A stretch of DNA of 64,000 nucleotides from Streptomyces griseofuscus (GCF_014673495.1 NZ_CP051006.1:248001-312000); one strand, 5' to 3'; shown: positions 1 through 10,448, counted from the stretch's first letter. The notes: generated by a model not told the origin, from the sequence alone. Numbers and translations are program-made.

Positions 1-131
1 GGGTAGCAGTACACGGCCGCAGGCCGACGCACGGCTGAAAGCACGGACGCCCCGCCGTGCCCCGAACTCATCCGGCTCCTGGGCAACGGCCCCACCGGAG
101 TCGGCTGGGAAGTCGAACGGCCTTCGTCTGA

Positions 132-335
132 TCCCAGCCGGGACCGCCCGACGGAGCTCACGACACTCTCACGTCCTCACGCAGTGAGACGTTCGTCGTC
201 CCAGTGGACCATGGCGTGTCCCAGCTCGTCAGCAAGCGCATCGCCGGACGGGAGGCGCAACTGGCGGCCCAGCCGTTCATCCCGGCGCTGCGCGCCGAGC
301 ACGTGGGTGAGCAGATTGAGTGGCGGCCACGATAG
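132..335 (+). pseudogene. C-terminal tail of an unrecognised ORF
   Basis: An open frame follows the stop at 129-131 and ends at TAG 333-335. Its last part looks protein-like (FVVPVDHGVSQLV, then EQIEWRPR at the end). I see no start codon with a ribosome site. A different frame is open over roughly 7-180, so the two may be one gene split by a frameshift near 180. I do not recognise the family. It lies just upstream of the EACC1 gene on the same strand and could be an extra member of that system or unrelated. Confidence 0.3.
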
Positions 336-460
336 GCATCGCCGGTCATCTTCTGCGGTCGCACTCCTTCTCCTTCACATTTCACGCCCTGTTGTTCCCT
401 CCCGAACCATTGCTAGCCTCCCGGCACGGCAAGCGAGATCGGCAAACTGGCGGGGGCGTC

Positions 461-913
461 GTGGACGTGCGAGTGGACGCGGAGGGTCCGGACGCTGCGG
501 ACCGACTCCGTTCCTTATACGGCTGGTTGAGCGACGACCAACTGTTGCGGGGGCGGCTCGGGCTGCGTGAGCGACCGCCGGAGCCGGGGACCCTCGGACC
601 GGTGCTGGAGGCGGTGTTGGTGGCGCTCGGCCCCGGGGGCGCGGCGACCGCGCTGGCCACCGGGGTGATCGCCTGGCTGCGTAACCGGCGCGGGGACGTG
701 CGGCTGAAGGTGACGCTGGAGGACGGCCGCTCGCTGGAGCTGACTGGCAAACGCGTGGCCGGTCTCGATGCCGCCGCGCTGCGACGGCAGGCCGCGGACC
801 TCGCCGCCCTCCTGGGGCAAGGGGACGAGAACCCCGAGCGCCGGCACCCCGAGCCCCGCGAGATCCCCGAACGCGGAGGACACGGGGACCCCGAACGCCG
901 CGAGCTGTCATGA
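461..913 (+). CDS. EACC1-like effector-associated protein
   Basis: A 150-residue protein with the pattern of effector-associated constant component 1 (EACC1). It has an N-terminal beta/alpha stretch (VDVRVDAEGPDAADRLRSLY), a hydrophobic Ala/Gly segment near residues 50-75 that looks like a single membrane or amphipathic helix (GGAATALATGVIAWLRNRR), then a strand-rich part (DVRLKVTLEDGRSLEL). EACC1 proteins are known to sit beside caspase-like or peptidase effectors in actinobacterial conflict systems and probably link sensor to effector. I chose GTG 461 because the family begins with this strand; an ATG at 320 gives an unlikely extension. The stop overlaps the next start (ATGA at 910-913), so the two genes are translationally coupled. 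The C-terminus is a charged PER/PEP-rich tail. Confidence 0.7.
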   Translation: MDVRVDAEGPDAADRLRSLYGWLSDDQLLRGRLGLRERPPEPGTLGPVLEAVLVALGPGGAATALATGVIAWLRNRRGDVRLKVTLEDGRSLELTGKRVAGLDAAALRRQAADLAALLGQGDENPERRHPEPREIPERGGHGDPERRELS

Positions 914-3900
914 CCGATCCAGCCCCGGCACGTCCGAGTACCGATCTGACCGGCGCCGGCGTCCGCGTCCTCCTCCTCGCCACCGCCGAGCACGACGGCC
1001 CCGGCCTGTCCCCGGTTCCGTCCGCCGCCCTGGGCCACCGCGCTCTGCGCACCGCCCTGATCGAGCGCTGCGGAGTGCCGCCCGAGCAGATCCGGGGCGA
1101 ACTCGACCCGCCGGATGCCAGGTTCATGGCCCAGGCGGTCGCCGAGGAGGCTCAGAATGCGGACAGCGTGCTGCTCGTCCACTTCGTTGGGCACGGTCTG
1201 CTCGATGTGGACGGGGAGCTGTACCTCGCGGCCCGCGCCACCGACCGGCTCACCCCGGGCCTCGCCGCCCACCAGGCGCTGTCCTTCGCCGCGTTGCGCC
1301 AAGCCCTCGCCTCAAGCCGCGCCGCGTCCATCGTGCGTGCTCCTCCTCGACTGCTGCTTCTCCGGCCGCCCGGTGCTCGGACACGGCGCGTCCGTACCGG
1401 CGTTCAGCACGGAGCCCACGCCGGGCGTGTACTTCGTCGGCTCCGCCGAGCAACTCGCTCTCGCATCCTCGGACTCCGAACGCACCGCGTTCACCGGCGC
1501 GCTCATCGATGTACTGGAGGAAGGGGATCCGCGCGGGCCGCACCCGATGACCCTGGACTCGGTGTACGACGCGGTTTTTCGCGTGATGCGGGAGCGCCAG
1601 CTCCCGTTGCCGCGGCGGCAGGCCGAGGGGCTTGTCGGCAACCTGGTCCTCGCGCCCAACCCCGCGGTGGCCACGCCGGAAGGCGCCCCGGAAGCGCCGG
1701 CCCCGCCCACCCCGGGCCGCTCCCCCTACCCCGGCCTGAACCCGTACGCCCCCGACGATGCGCGGCTGTTCCACGGGCGCGAGCGAATGGTCGCACGACT
1801 GCTCGCGGCGCTGCGCGAGGAGACCGAGCCCTCTGATCCCGGAGAGCCACCGGCGCCTCCGCACGGCCTCTGGATCCTCGTCGGCCCCTCCGGGTCCGGC
1901 AAGACGTCCCTGCTCAACGCCGGTCTCCTGCACCGGCTGCGGGATGGCGCGCTTGCCGGTTCGGCCGGCTGGCCCGTGTTGCGGATGGCCCCCGGCGCCG
2001 TACCGCTGCGCCGCCTCGCCGACCGGTTCGCCGTACCGCCAGACGATCTCGGGGCGCTGCGCACGAACCCCGAGGGGGCCGCGTCCGGGCTGGTCAACCG
2101 GATGCTCGCAGAGCGGCCCGGCCAGCGCGTGGTGCTCGTGGTCGACCAGTTGGAGGAGTCGTTCACCCTCTGCCGGGACGAGTCCGAACGGGCCGCGTTC
2201 CTCCGGGTACTGACTGTCCTGTCCAGAAGCATGCTCATCATCCTCGCCCTGCGCGCCGACTTCTACGGCCGGGCCGCCGCCGAGCCCGCGCTCCTCCCCG
2301 CCCTGCGCGACCGCGCCGTCCTGGTGGAGCCGATGACCGCCGGGGAGCTGCGCGCCGCAATCGAGGAGCCGGCCACCCGCAGTGGCCTACGACTGGACGA
2401 CGGCCTCGCCGAGTTGATCCTGCACGAGTTCGGCGCGGTGAACGGCGAACGGCCCGCCGCCGGTGCACTGCCCCTGCTGTCGCACGCCCTGTGGGAGACC
2501 TGGCGACGGCGCGAGGACACCCGGCTGACCTTCGCCGGCTACCGTGCCGCCGGGGGCATCGCCCAGGCACTGGCGCGCACCGCCGAGGAAATCCACGACA
2601 AGCTGGACGCCGAGGGCCGGGCCGTCCTGAAGCACCTGCTCACCCGACTGGTCCGGGTCGGCGACGACGGCTCCCCCGACACGGCCCGTCCGGTGGAGCG
2701 TAGGGCCCTGGTGCATGGACTGCCCGGGGAACCGGCCCGCCGGTTGATCGAACAGCTCACCGCCGCCCGGCTGCTCACCCACGACCAGGACACCACCCGG
2801 CTCAGCCACGAGGCGCTGATCCGGGCCTGGCCGCCGCTTCAGGGCTGGGTAGACGCGGACCGCGCGTGGCTGCGGCTGCGTCAGCAACTCACCGACGACG
2901 CCGCCGTCTGGGACCGCTCAGAACGCGACCCCTCCCTGCTCTACAGGGGAAACCGACTGGCCACCCTGCGCGACCGGCTGGAGGACGCAGCCGAGGGCGC
3001 GCGGGAGCTTGACTCCCTGCCCGCTGCGTTCAAAGACGCGTCAGTTCGGCTGGAACAAAGGGGCGTCCGCCGCCGCCGGGCCGCTGTGGCAGTCCTCGCC
3101 ACTCTGTTCCTGCTCGCCACCACCGGCCTGGTCGGCTCACTGGTCTTCCAGCGGCAGGCTGAGCAGGCGCACCAGCGCGATCTCGCCCGCTACCTCGCGG
3201 CCGAGGCCGAGGACCTGCGCACCACCCAGCCGGGCCTGGCGAAACAACTCAGCCTGCTGTCGTTCGAAATGAACAAGGACGCCGGCCGCTCCGCCCTGCT
3301 GAACAGTCGGCGCGCCCCTGGCCTGATCAACGGCGGACAGTCCGCAACCGACCTCGCCACCAGCACAGACGGCAAGATGCTCGCGATCTCGTCCGGGGAC
3401 TGGATCGTGCTGCGCACCAAGGACGGCCCGGTGCGGGTCGCAGCGGACTCGGTGGGTGCCGTCGCCGTCAGCCGGGATGGCCGGGCGCTGGCCGCCGTCA
3501 CCCACCCGGACAACGGCTCGGAGCCCGCGACGGTACGGCTGTGGGACCTCACGCGCCCGGCGAAGCCCCGGCCGACGGCGGCCTTGAAGGCGGACGGCCC
3601 CGTCGACACGCTCGTCTTCGGCGCCGACGGCAAGGTGCTGTACGGCGGTGCCAGGTCCGGGCGAATCCTGCGCTGGCGCCTCGCCGGCCCGGCCGCACCC
3701 GCCGCGCTGCCGGCATTGGACGACCGGTCCGGGACGATCGACTCGCTGGCCGTCTCTCCTCGCCGGGACCTGCTGGCCGCGATGAGCAAGGACGGCCGGA
3801 TCGCGGTGTGGAAGGTGGCCGACCCGGCGCGTCCCGAGCGGGTGACCACGCTCAGCGGTGCGCCGTACTCGGTGTCCGCCGCCGGCACGTTGCACCGGGT

Positions 3901-5465
3901 GGCCTTCGATCGCACCGGGATGCTGCTGGCTGCACCGATGGCGGTGAAGAGCGAGTACGGCCTGGGGCTGTGGCGCCTCGACGAACCGGGCAAACCGCAG
4001 CGCATCCGCCGGGAAGGGGAGGACGGCGACTACAGCTCCAGCAACTGCATAGGCGATCTGACCTCCCTGGCGTTCAGTCCGGCGCACGACCAGATCGTCG
4101 GCGCGTGCGACACCTGGCACGCCTGGGCTTACCGGTCCGACTCCCTCGATCACCTGATCGTGGCCGGTGCGACGATCTCGATCCCGACGGGGTTCAAAGC
4201 GACCGGGACGATCCTGTTCGATCCGGGCAAGAGCCGTCGGCTGATGCTGACCACCGACCACGGCGTGCTCATCTGGTACCTGTCCAACGCCATGCAACCG
4301 GGCGCCGACACCACGCTGCCGCTCCCGGTCGGCGTCGGGAGTCAGGTGGACTACCGCAGGGCCGGCCGCAGGCAGCTGATGGCGTGGGAAGGCGTGGGGG
4401 CCAACTACCTGGCCGACGTGACCGACCTGGACAACCGCCGTCTCGTGGCGGCCACCCGCGCCCCCGACATGTTCACCGGCGGGGACATCGCGCTGAGCCC
4501 TGACGGGAAACTCCTCGCCGACGTCGAGCTGTACAAGAAGGACAAAGGCAAAGCCCGGTATGTCGGGGGTGCGGCTGCGGGACACCACGCGCGACAACAC
4601 GCCCCTGTTGAGCACGATCGGTGACGAGCTGCACAACGGCGTCCAGGTGATCGCCTTCAGCCCCACCGAGCCCTTGCTCGCGATCTCCGATGTGAACGGC
4701 TGGCGGAACGGGAACAAGGCGCCCACCGCCGTCCGGCTTTTCGACGTCAAGGACCCGCGGCATCCCCGGGAGGTCGGCCATATCAACACCGACCCCGTGG
4801 AGCTGGCGTTCTCCCCCGACGGCAGGACGCTGCTCGCCTCCGTGGGGGACGTGGCGGACAAGACCACCGGCCGGGCCGCCTGGTCGCGGCTGGACAGCTG
4901 GGACGTCACCGACCCTGCCCATCCGGCCAGACTGTGGACGCACCGCCTGCCCACCGGCATCAGCTCCCTGAACACGGCCTTCCGGCCCGACGGCAAGCTG
5001 CTCGCGCTCTATCTCGGCGACGGCACCCTGACCCTGTGGCCCGTCGCCCACGACCGCCTCGCCGGCAAACCCGCCGCCACCACGCAGATCGGGCAGTACA
5101 GCAGCCCCCTGTCGTTCACCCCCGACGGCTCCCGCCTCGCGCTGATCTCGACCATCATCTCCGAGGGCGACGACTACACCCGGCCCGAGATCTGGGACGT
5201 GAGCGACCCCAGGGGCCCCACCCGGGAGTCGTACCTGGCCGAGGACTCCCCCGGGGAGCTGTACTCGGTCATCTTCAGCCCCGACGGCCACCGCCTCGCC
5301 GTGGCGCGCGGCTCCAACGCGGGTGGGGTCGACCTGTGGAGCATCACCCCGACGCCCCTCGTCAACGACCTGTGCGAGTCGGTCGGCGACCCGATCAGCA
5401 GGAAGCAGTGGCGGCAGTACCTGCCGGGCCGGCCGTACGACCCCCCGTGCGGGACCGGCGGTTAG
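910..5465 (+). pseudogene. Caspase-like / STAND ATPase / WD40 effector, two frameshifts
   Basis: One long gene is spread over three frames. Frame A (910 to about 1336) carries a caspase-like fold with the catalytic His in VHFVGHGLLD. Frame B (about 1337 to 4558) starts with the catalytic Cys (LLLDCCFSG), then a STAND-type NTPase with Walker A GPSGSGKTS near 1888 and Walker B LVVDQLEE near 2140. One transmembrane helix follows (about 3080-3150, AVLATLFLLATTGLVG), then WD40-like repeats (FSPxGxxLA / LWD). Frame C (4560-5465) continues the repeats (SPDGRTLL, WDVTDPAHPARL). Each shift equals one extra base. The family is a guarded suicide effector that cleaves proteins after sensing a threat (known for related systems; inferred here). 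The first shift separates His from Cys, so no complete protease can be made. Sequencing error is the alternative. Confidence 0.75.
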
Positions 5466-5912
5466 CCTACGCATCGATCTTGGCCGGGAGGCCCAGAAGT
5501 CGAGCCGGTCGACATCGCGCTGGGCGTTCAGTTGAGGCCAGTGGAGAGCTTCAGGAGTGGCCCGGCGGTCTTGGAGCGGGGATCCGCGGCCGGGAAAGGT
5601 TTTCACCGCAGCTTCCCTCGTGAGGACTCTGCCCACAGGGCCGCAGTTCGAGCATCGGGTTCGAAGCCGCCGCGATCGGCGGGGCGGCCCGTCGTTCAGG
5701 AGCCGACATGCCCGACACACGTGATGCACGAGAGGCGGTACTTCAACGACCCCTTCGGCGCGCCGGCCTGGCGGGCCGCGCTCGCGGAGCGGATGCCGGG
5801 CCGGACCTTCGCCGGAGCCTAAGGATGTCTCCCGATATGCCGCCGGGCCCTGTCACCACGAAGCCTTCCGCACCGGTTCGGGGTCCCACTTGACGGGGTG
5901 TACGCAACCTGA
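5466..5912. other. Intergenic, no supported gene
   Basis: Follows the effector gene. Short open stretches exist, for example one ending at 5821 with RYFNDPFGAPAWRAAL, but none has a ribosome site or a family I recognise. I see no clear terminator or repeat. Confidence 0.4.
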
Positions 5913-6446
5913 TCAAGGACTGGCCGAGTCCGGCCGGGTGCCGTCGCCGGTCTCCAGCGCGGTGACCAGCCGGTCCAGGGCCGGCAGCGCCTGGTGCAGC
6001 GCTGCCCGGTCGGCGTCGGACAGCTCCTCCACGACGCGGGTGAGGGCCGCGGTGCTGGCCCGGTCGTAGCGCTCCAGCAGGTTCAGGGCTTCCGCCGACG
6101 CGGTGAGCACCACCGTCCGTTGGTCGTGCTCGGGCCGGACCCGTTCCACCAGCCGTGCGGCGGACATCGCCCGGACCAGGTTGCTCACGGTGGACGGTGC
6201 CACCCGCACGCGTGTGGCCGCAGCGCCGGGGCTGAGACCCTCAGGCGAGGAGGACAGGGCCCGTAGCAGTTCGATCTGTGCCTCCGGCAGGTCGGGCAGC
6301 CCCTCGGCGTTGCGGGTGGCACGAAGGACGGCACGCCGCAGCGGTCCCAGAAGTCCGCCCAGTCCCGCCGCGACGCGCGCCGCCTCCGGCGCCTCGGTTG
6401 CACCGCGGTCAGCCATCCCGTCCGCCGCTCTCTCTGTGTTGCGCAT
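5913..6446 (-). CDS. MarR-family regulator
   Basis: A small winged-helix protein of about 177 residues. The DNA-binding region reads SPGAAATRVRVAPSTVSNLVRAMSAA, followed by the wing RPEHDQRTVVLTASA, the usual MarR layout with dimerisation helices at both ends. It is divergent from the phenolic acid decarboxylase gene, and the spacer has two copies of a 13-base repeat, so it probably represses that gene and itself and responds to phenolic acids (inference from the MarR-type control known for such genes). I chose ATG at 6446; an internal ATG at 6416 is the alternative. Confidence 0.8.
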   Translation of the reverse strand: MRNTERAADGMADRGATEAPEAARVAAGLGGLLGPLRRAVLRATRNAEGLPDLPEAQIELLRALSSSPEGLSPGAAATRVRVAPSTVSNLVRAMSAARLVERVRPEHDQRTVVLTASAEALNLLERYDRASTAALTRVVEELSDADRAALHQALPALDRLVTALETGDGTRPDSASP

Positions 6447-6472
6447 GCTCCATTGTGTACCGAGCAGATAAG

Positions 6473-6501
6473 ATTTTGTGGCAAACATATTTTGTGGCAA
6501 A
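6473..6501. promoter_or_regulatory. Tandem operator-like repeats, marR/padC spacer
   Basis: ATTTTGTGGCAAA occurs twice, at 6473-6485 and 6489-6501, a 16-base period that puts both copies about one and a half helical turns apart. Each contains the dyad TTTG-N3-CAAA. The position between divergent regulator and enzyme genes fits a MarR operator. Confidence 0.6.
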
Positions 6502-6516
6502 GTGGAGTGGAGGGTG

Positions 6517-7122
6517 ATGGCACTGGACCGGCCGAACCCCACGCCGACGGCTGACCGCCCGCAGCACAGCAAGGAGCACCACCATGACCACCGTGCACGA
6601 CACCCCGACGACCGTCGAGAACCCGTCCCGCCGCAGGATCTGTCCGGCATCGTCGGGCACCGGTTCATCTACACGTACGCCAACAGCTGGCAGTACGAGA
6701 TGTACGTCAAGAACGCCACGACCATCGACTACCGCATTCACTCCGGGATGGTCGGCGGCCGCTGGGTGAAGGACCAGGAGGTCGACTTGGTGCGACTCTC
6801 CGACGACATATACAAGGTGTCCTGGAACGAACCAACCGGCACCTCGGTCGTCGTCAATGTCCTGCCCCGCCAGCGGGTCCTGCACGGCACCATCTTCTTC
6901 CCTCAGTGGATCGAGCAGGACGGCAGCAAGACGGTGCTGTACCAGAACGACCACCTGGAGGAGATGCGCGCCTACCGGGACGCCGGCCCCACCTACCCGA
7001 TCTACGTCGTCCCTGAGTTCGCCCGCATCACCCTGTTCGAGTACGTCGGCGAGAACGACGAGAGCGTCGTCGCGGTCGGCCCCGAGGAGCTGCCCCGAGG
7101 CTTCGCCGACCGCACCAACTGA
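6517..7122 (+). CDS. padC: Phenolic acid decarboxylase, probable 5' frameshift
   Basis: Decarboxylates hydroxycinnamic acids such as ferulic and p-coumaric acid to vinyl phenols in the cytosol. The core is well conserved: [36 protein letters not shown], then [10 protein letters not shown] and QNDHLEEM. The start is odd. The natural-looking start is ATG 6584, with AAGGAG before it and the peptide [13 protein letters not shown], but it is in another frame; one missing base near 6620-6630 would join it to [13 protein letters not shown]. As the sequence stands, ATG 6517, preceded by GGAGGG, reads into the enzyme and adds about 36 unrelated residues. Either the gene is damaged but rescued by the upstream start, or the sequence lacks one base. 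It is divergent from a MarR gene. Confidence 0.75.
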   Translation: MALDRPNPTPTADRPQHSKEHHHDHRARHPDDRREPVPPQDLSGIVGHRFIYTYANSWQYEMYVKNATTIDYRIHSGMVGGRWVKDQEVDLVRLSDDIYKVSWNEPTGTSVVVNVLPRQRVLHGTIFFPQWIEQDGSKTVLYQNDHLEEMRAYRDAGPTYPIYVVPEFARITLFEYVGENDESVVAVGPEELPRGFADRTN

Positions 7123-7133
7123 AGGCGCTGGCA

Positions 7134-7331
7134 TCACCCCGCCGCCTCCTGCGGCGGGTACCCCGCGGTGGCTTCGCTGCGGAGGTTGTCGGCGTGGGAC
7201 TGGTGAGCGCGGAGCCGGTAGGACGGTCCGTCGATGCCGACCACGGCAGCATGGTGCAGGAGCCGGTCGAGCATCGCGGCGGCGACGGTCGCGTCGCCGA
7301 AGGCGCCAGCCCAGTCGGCGGAGTGCCCCAT
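7134..7331 (-). mobile_element. IS21-family IstB remnant (C-terminus)
   Basis: The minus-strand frame matches the end of an IstB helper ATPase: FGDATVAAAMLDRLLHHA then VVGIDGPSYRLRAHQ. Walker motifs and everything upstream are missing, and no IstA or inverted ends are visible, so this is a dead fragment. It abuts another broken ORF, which suggests an old insertion followed by deletion. Confidence 0.75.
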
Positions 7332-7887
7332 CTGCCGGACGTCACTTCAGGTCAACCGCAATGCGGAGACCCGGCACACCTACCGCAGCCCTCGCTGCAA
7401 GGCAGAGGCTGCTCGGCGCCGACGCCGCGAACGCGACGAAGCCGCCGATGTTGCTGAAGGCGAACCGATGACGTCAGTGTCGCCAGACCCGACACCACTC
7501 GCACCCATGGCCGTCCGGAACTGCCCACACTGCGACAAGCCCGTCACCATCGTCGCCCTGCTGGCCACTCCCGGGGCCGCACGACCCACCATCCCAGCAA
7601 CAAGCCGGGACGTGATCCCGATGCGCAGACGGCACCACCTACCGGTGGCGACTCCGCGGACGGCCGACCTACGACCAGGGCCTGGTCCGGTCACCCCTCG
7701 CTCCACACTGGTGGTCACCACCAACCAGCCGCACCTGAACAACTGGTTCGGAACACAAGGCAGTCCGATCCTGACCGGCCAGGTGGCTGACAGGAACCGC
7801 ACCGCACTCAGCGACGGCTGGACGCCCGAGGACCCCGGCTCACCATTCCACCTCGACCAGTCAGCGGGCTTCGCCTCGTCCCACTGA
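7332..7887 (+). pseudogene. Truncated ORF with CxxC zinc-ribbon motif
   Basis: The open frame continues from the IstB scrap without its own start. It contains an Arg-rich helix (CKAEAARRRRRERDEA) and later a CPHCDKPV motif resembling a zinc ribbon. Similar short proteins with a split CxxC and a basic helix occur beside actinobacterial mobile elements. The 5' end was probably removed by the IS21 insertion. Function unknown; the region after about 7620 may belong to something else. Confidence 0.4.
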
Positions 7888-7892
7888 GCCCC

Positions 7893-7938
7893 CTCTTCGC
7901 CCCGGTTGGTTCACTCTTGAACCAACCGGGGCGAAGAG
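7893..7938. terminator. Perfect 21-bp inverted repeat with 4-base loop
   Basis: Left arm 7893-7913 and right arm 7918-7938 are perfectly complementary over 21 bases (the arm includes CCCCGGTTGGTTCA), loop CTCT. No T-run follows. It would act as a bidirectional terminator between the remnant region and the DUF1206 gene. Confidence 0.75.
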
Positions 7939-8102
7939 TAGCAGTGGGGAAAATTCGAGATCGGCATCAACGTCGCCGTCAAGCCCCCCAAGGAGTAGGG
8001 CACGCGCGCCGGACGCCTCCCGCCGAGCGGGCGGGGGCGCGGCGCTCACAGTCGTCCCCCGCCCCCGGGTGTCGGAAGCGGTCCCCGGGGCAACGGCGAG
8101 AT

Positions 8103-8948
8103 ATGGATGCACAGTCATGGGCACCAAAGGCGCGCGGGGAGGCTCGCCGGGCCGCGGACGGCAAGACGATGGAGGTGGCGGCCCGGTCCGGTTTCGCCGC
8201 ACAGGGACTGATCTACGTCCTCGTCGGCGTCATCGCGCTGCGGATCGCCTTCGGTGGCGACAGCGGACGGCAGCAGGCCGACCGGGGCGGCGCCCTGGAG
8301 GAACTCGCCGGCCGCACCCTTGGGACGGCGATGCTCTGGATCGTCGGCGCCGCGCTCGCCGGTATGGGGGTGTGGCGGCTGTCCGAGGCGGTCTTCGGCG
8401 GGGCGGATGCGCAGGCCGGCAAGCCCTCGAAGCGGGTGGCGGCGGCGGGCCGGTGTGTCTTCTACGCCTTCCTGTCCTTCTCGGTGCTGTCCTACGCGGT
8501 GGGCGCCCGCGGCAGCGGCAGCGGCTCCTCCGACCGGGGCACGCAGGACGTCACCGGCACGATCCTGCGGTGGCCGGGCGGGCAGTGGCTGGTGGGCCTC
8601 GGCGGCGTCGCCGTGGTGACCGCCGGTCTGTGGATGTCGACACGGGCCCTGCGCAAGAAGTTCCGGAAGGAACTGCTGACCGGCGCCATGTCGCCCGGGG
8701 CCCGGCGGTTCACGGACTTCTTCGGTGTGGTCGGGGGTACGGCGCGCGGTGTCGTCTTCGCCGTGGCGGGCGTGTTCGCCGTCGTGGCGGCGGTCCGGCA
8801 TCGGCCCGGGGAGGCGAAGGGCATGGACGACACACTGCGTTCCTTCCGTGATCTGCCGGCCGGCCCCTGGCTGTTGGCCGCCATCGCGCTCGGTCTGGCC
8901 GCGTTCGGTGTCTTCTCCTGGTGCAACGCGCGCTGGCACCGGCTGTGA
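8103..8948 (+). CDS. DUF1206 membrane protein
   Basis: A 281-residue integral membrane protein with six predicted hydrophobic segments arranged as three repeated pairs, typical of DUF1206. Each repeat begins with a basic/aromatic patch and Gly-rich helix, for example ARSGFAAQGLIYVLVGVIAL, AAGRCVFYAFLSFSVLS and VVGGTARGVVFAVAGVFAV. The function of the family is unknown. ATG 8103 fits the family length. It stands alone, with the strong hairpin upstream. Confidence 0.8.
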   Translation: MDAQSWAPKARGEARRAADGKTMEVAARSGFAAQGLIYVLVGVIALRIAFGGDSGRQQADRGGALEELAGRTLGTAMLWIVGAALAGMGVWRLSEAVFGGADAQAGKPSKRVAAAGRCVFYAFLSFSVLSYAVGARGSGSGSSDRGTQDVTGTILRWPGGQWLVGLGGVAVVTAGLWMSTRALRKKFRKELLTGAMSPGARRFTDFFGVVGGTARGVVFAVAGVFAVVAAVRHRPGEAKGMDDTLRSFRDLPAGPWLLAAIALGLAAFGVFSWCNARWHRL

Positions 8949-9189
8949 CCGCGGGGCGGGGGTCGCGCGGCCGTCCGCCGCGGCCGTCCGCCGCAGACGG
9001 CGGCGGCCGGGACCGCCCGGTGCGCGGGGGCGGAGACGGGCGATCACCGGGAGGGCGCGGAGCGCCTCACGGCTTTTGCGCTCGCTTTGGCAGTCGCCTG
9101 GTCCGTCCAACGCCACCAACGCTCATGACAGTGGCGGCGCGACGGCTCCCGGCTGGGAGGACGCGCTCGTTGAGCTGAGCTTCGTCGGC

Positions 9190-9684
9190 ATGGGAGTGGG
9201 GCTGGCCGCCTGTCTGTCTCGCCGTTGGCCCCACGCTTTCACCGGCCGGCTCGGCGCCGGGGCGCGTTCTGGGGGCACGGAACGCGGGAGTCCGGTGTGG
9301 CGGCACTGGGCGGCCGGTTGCACGTGGGGGCTGTCCCATCCCAGTGATCGCGACGGTGACTGGCGCACGCTGGATCTGGTCTTCGGTCTGTGGGCGTTCA
9401 TCGGCTCGGCTGCCGTCTGGGTCGCCGCCAGGGGCCGCCCCGCGCCTTTACCGCGCTGGCTTCCGATGATCCTTGGTCCCCTGGGGTAGGGAGCACTGTT
9501 CGCCTGCAGCGCCTGGATGCTGCCGTTCACCGACTATGCCGCCGTAGCGGGACGTACGGCGGGCTCGGTGATGCCGGAGAACCTGGCGGTCGCCACGGTG
9601 CTGCACGGGGCCGCCGCGCTCGCCGGAGCCACGGTGCTGCGGTCCCTGTTGCGGACCTACGTCCGACTGGCCGGGTCCGTGTGA
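9190..9684 (+). pseudogene. Small membrane protein interrupted by in-frame TAG
   Basis: The frame reads as a membrane protein with helices at FVGMGVGLAACLS, DLVFGLWAFIGSAAVWVA, a segment after the stop (ALFACSAWMLPFTDY) and HGAAALAGATVLRSLL, ending at TGA 9682-9684. At 9487-9489 a TAG interrupts it exactly between ILGPLG and GALFACS. The same frame stays open and protein-like after it, so this is a single nonsense codon, most simply TGG to TAG. Upstream start is uncertain: ATG 9190 is used, but codons before it also look coding, so the 5' end may be damaged. Not recognised beyond a multi-pass hypothetical protein. Confidence 0.5.
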
Positions 9685-9812
9685 GTGATCGGCCGCCGCC
9701 CCGTAGCGGGGTTCGACGACGGCATGATGGTGAGCGACGGCCGGTGGAGGACCCGAAGTCCTAGGTCGAAGGTCGCCTTTCGTCGCCGGGATCGGCTTGT
9801 GATGATGCCGAG

Positions 9813-10448
9813 GTGCCCGGTCTTCATCAACTCCTCGCGTTCTGTGCGCTGTCCGCGTTCATCGCCCTCCTTCCCGGCCCCGACGTGCTGTTCGTGGCAG
9901 GACGGCGCTCGCCTTCGGGCGACGGGCAGAGGTGGGCTCCGTCATAGGTAATGCGATCGGCGGCTACGCCCTCGTCGTCGCGGTGGCGCTGGGGCCGGGG
10001 ACCATGGTGGAGCGGTCAGCCCCGGTGTACAGCGTCATCAAGCCCGGTGGTGCGGCCTATCTGATCTTCCTGGGGGCGAAGGCGGTCCGAGCTCGTCCGG
10101 TTGTGCCGAAGGCACGGGCGGCGTTCAGGTCGCGGCGAAGCCGCTGCGGCGCACGGTGTGGGAGGGCACGATGGTCGGGGCGACGAACCCGAAAGGCATC
10201 TTGTTCCTCACGGCCGTGCTGCCCCAGTTCGTGGACCGGGGCCGTGGGCACGTCATGGGTCAGATGCGCTTCTCGGGCTGGCCGGGGCCCTGCCGGCCCC
10301 CTCGTGCGACTGCGTGTGAGGGCTGACCGCCGCGGCGACGCGGGAACCGGTTCGGCCGCTCTCTCGGCGGTTGGCTTTCGCCGACCGCGCGGGCGGTGCG
10401 GCCGTGATCGGGCCCGGTCTCAAGCCTTCGCTGGACCGCACCGATTGA
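9813..10448 (+). pseudogene. LysE/RhtB-family exporter, several frameshifts
   Basis: Fragments of a LysE-type amino-acid exporter lie in order but in different frames. GTG 9813 begins GLHQLLAFCALSAFIALLPG, then GPDVLFVAG; the next frame gives AEVGSVIGNAIGGYALVVAV and AAYLIFLGAKAVRA; a third gives WEGTMVGATNPKGILFLTAV with LPQFVDRG; later frames give LLGLAGALPAPS and a C-terminal tail ending at 10448. At least three single-base shifts are needed. The enzyme-like order and the NPKG motif make the family call good, but no full protein can be produced. Confidence 0.7.

Noticed and set aside
910..5465. Programmed frameshifting to make the caspase-STAND protein
   Set aside because: Neither shift site has a slippery heptamer, long homopolymer or obvious downstream stem, and two separate events would be needed.
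7942..7998. Peptide ending KFEIGINVAVKPPKE directly after the 21-bp hairpin
   Set aside because: It looks like the tail of a small conflict-system accessory protein, but there is no start and only 18 codons, so I could not support a gene.
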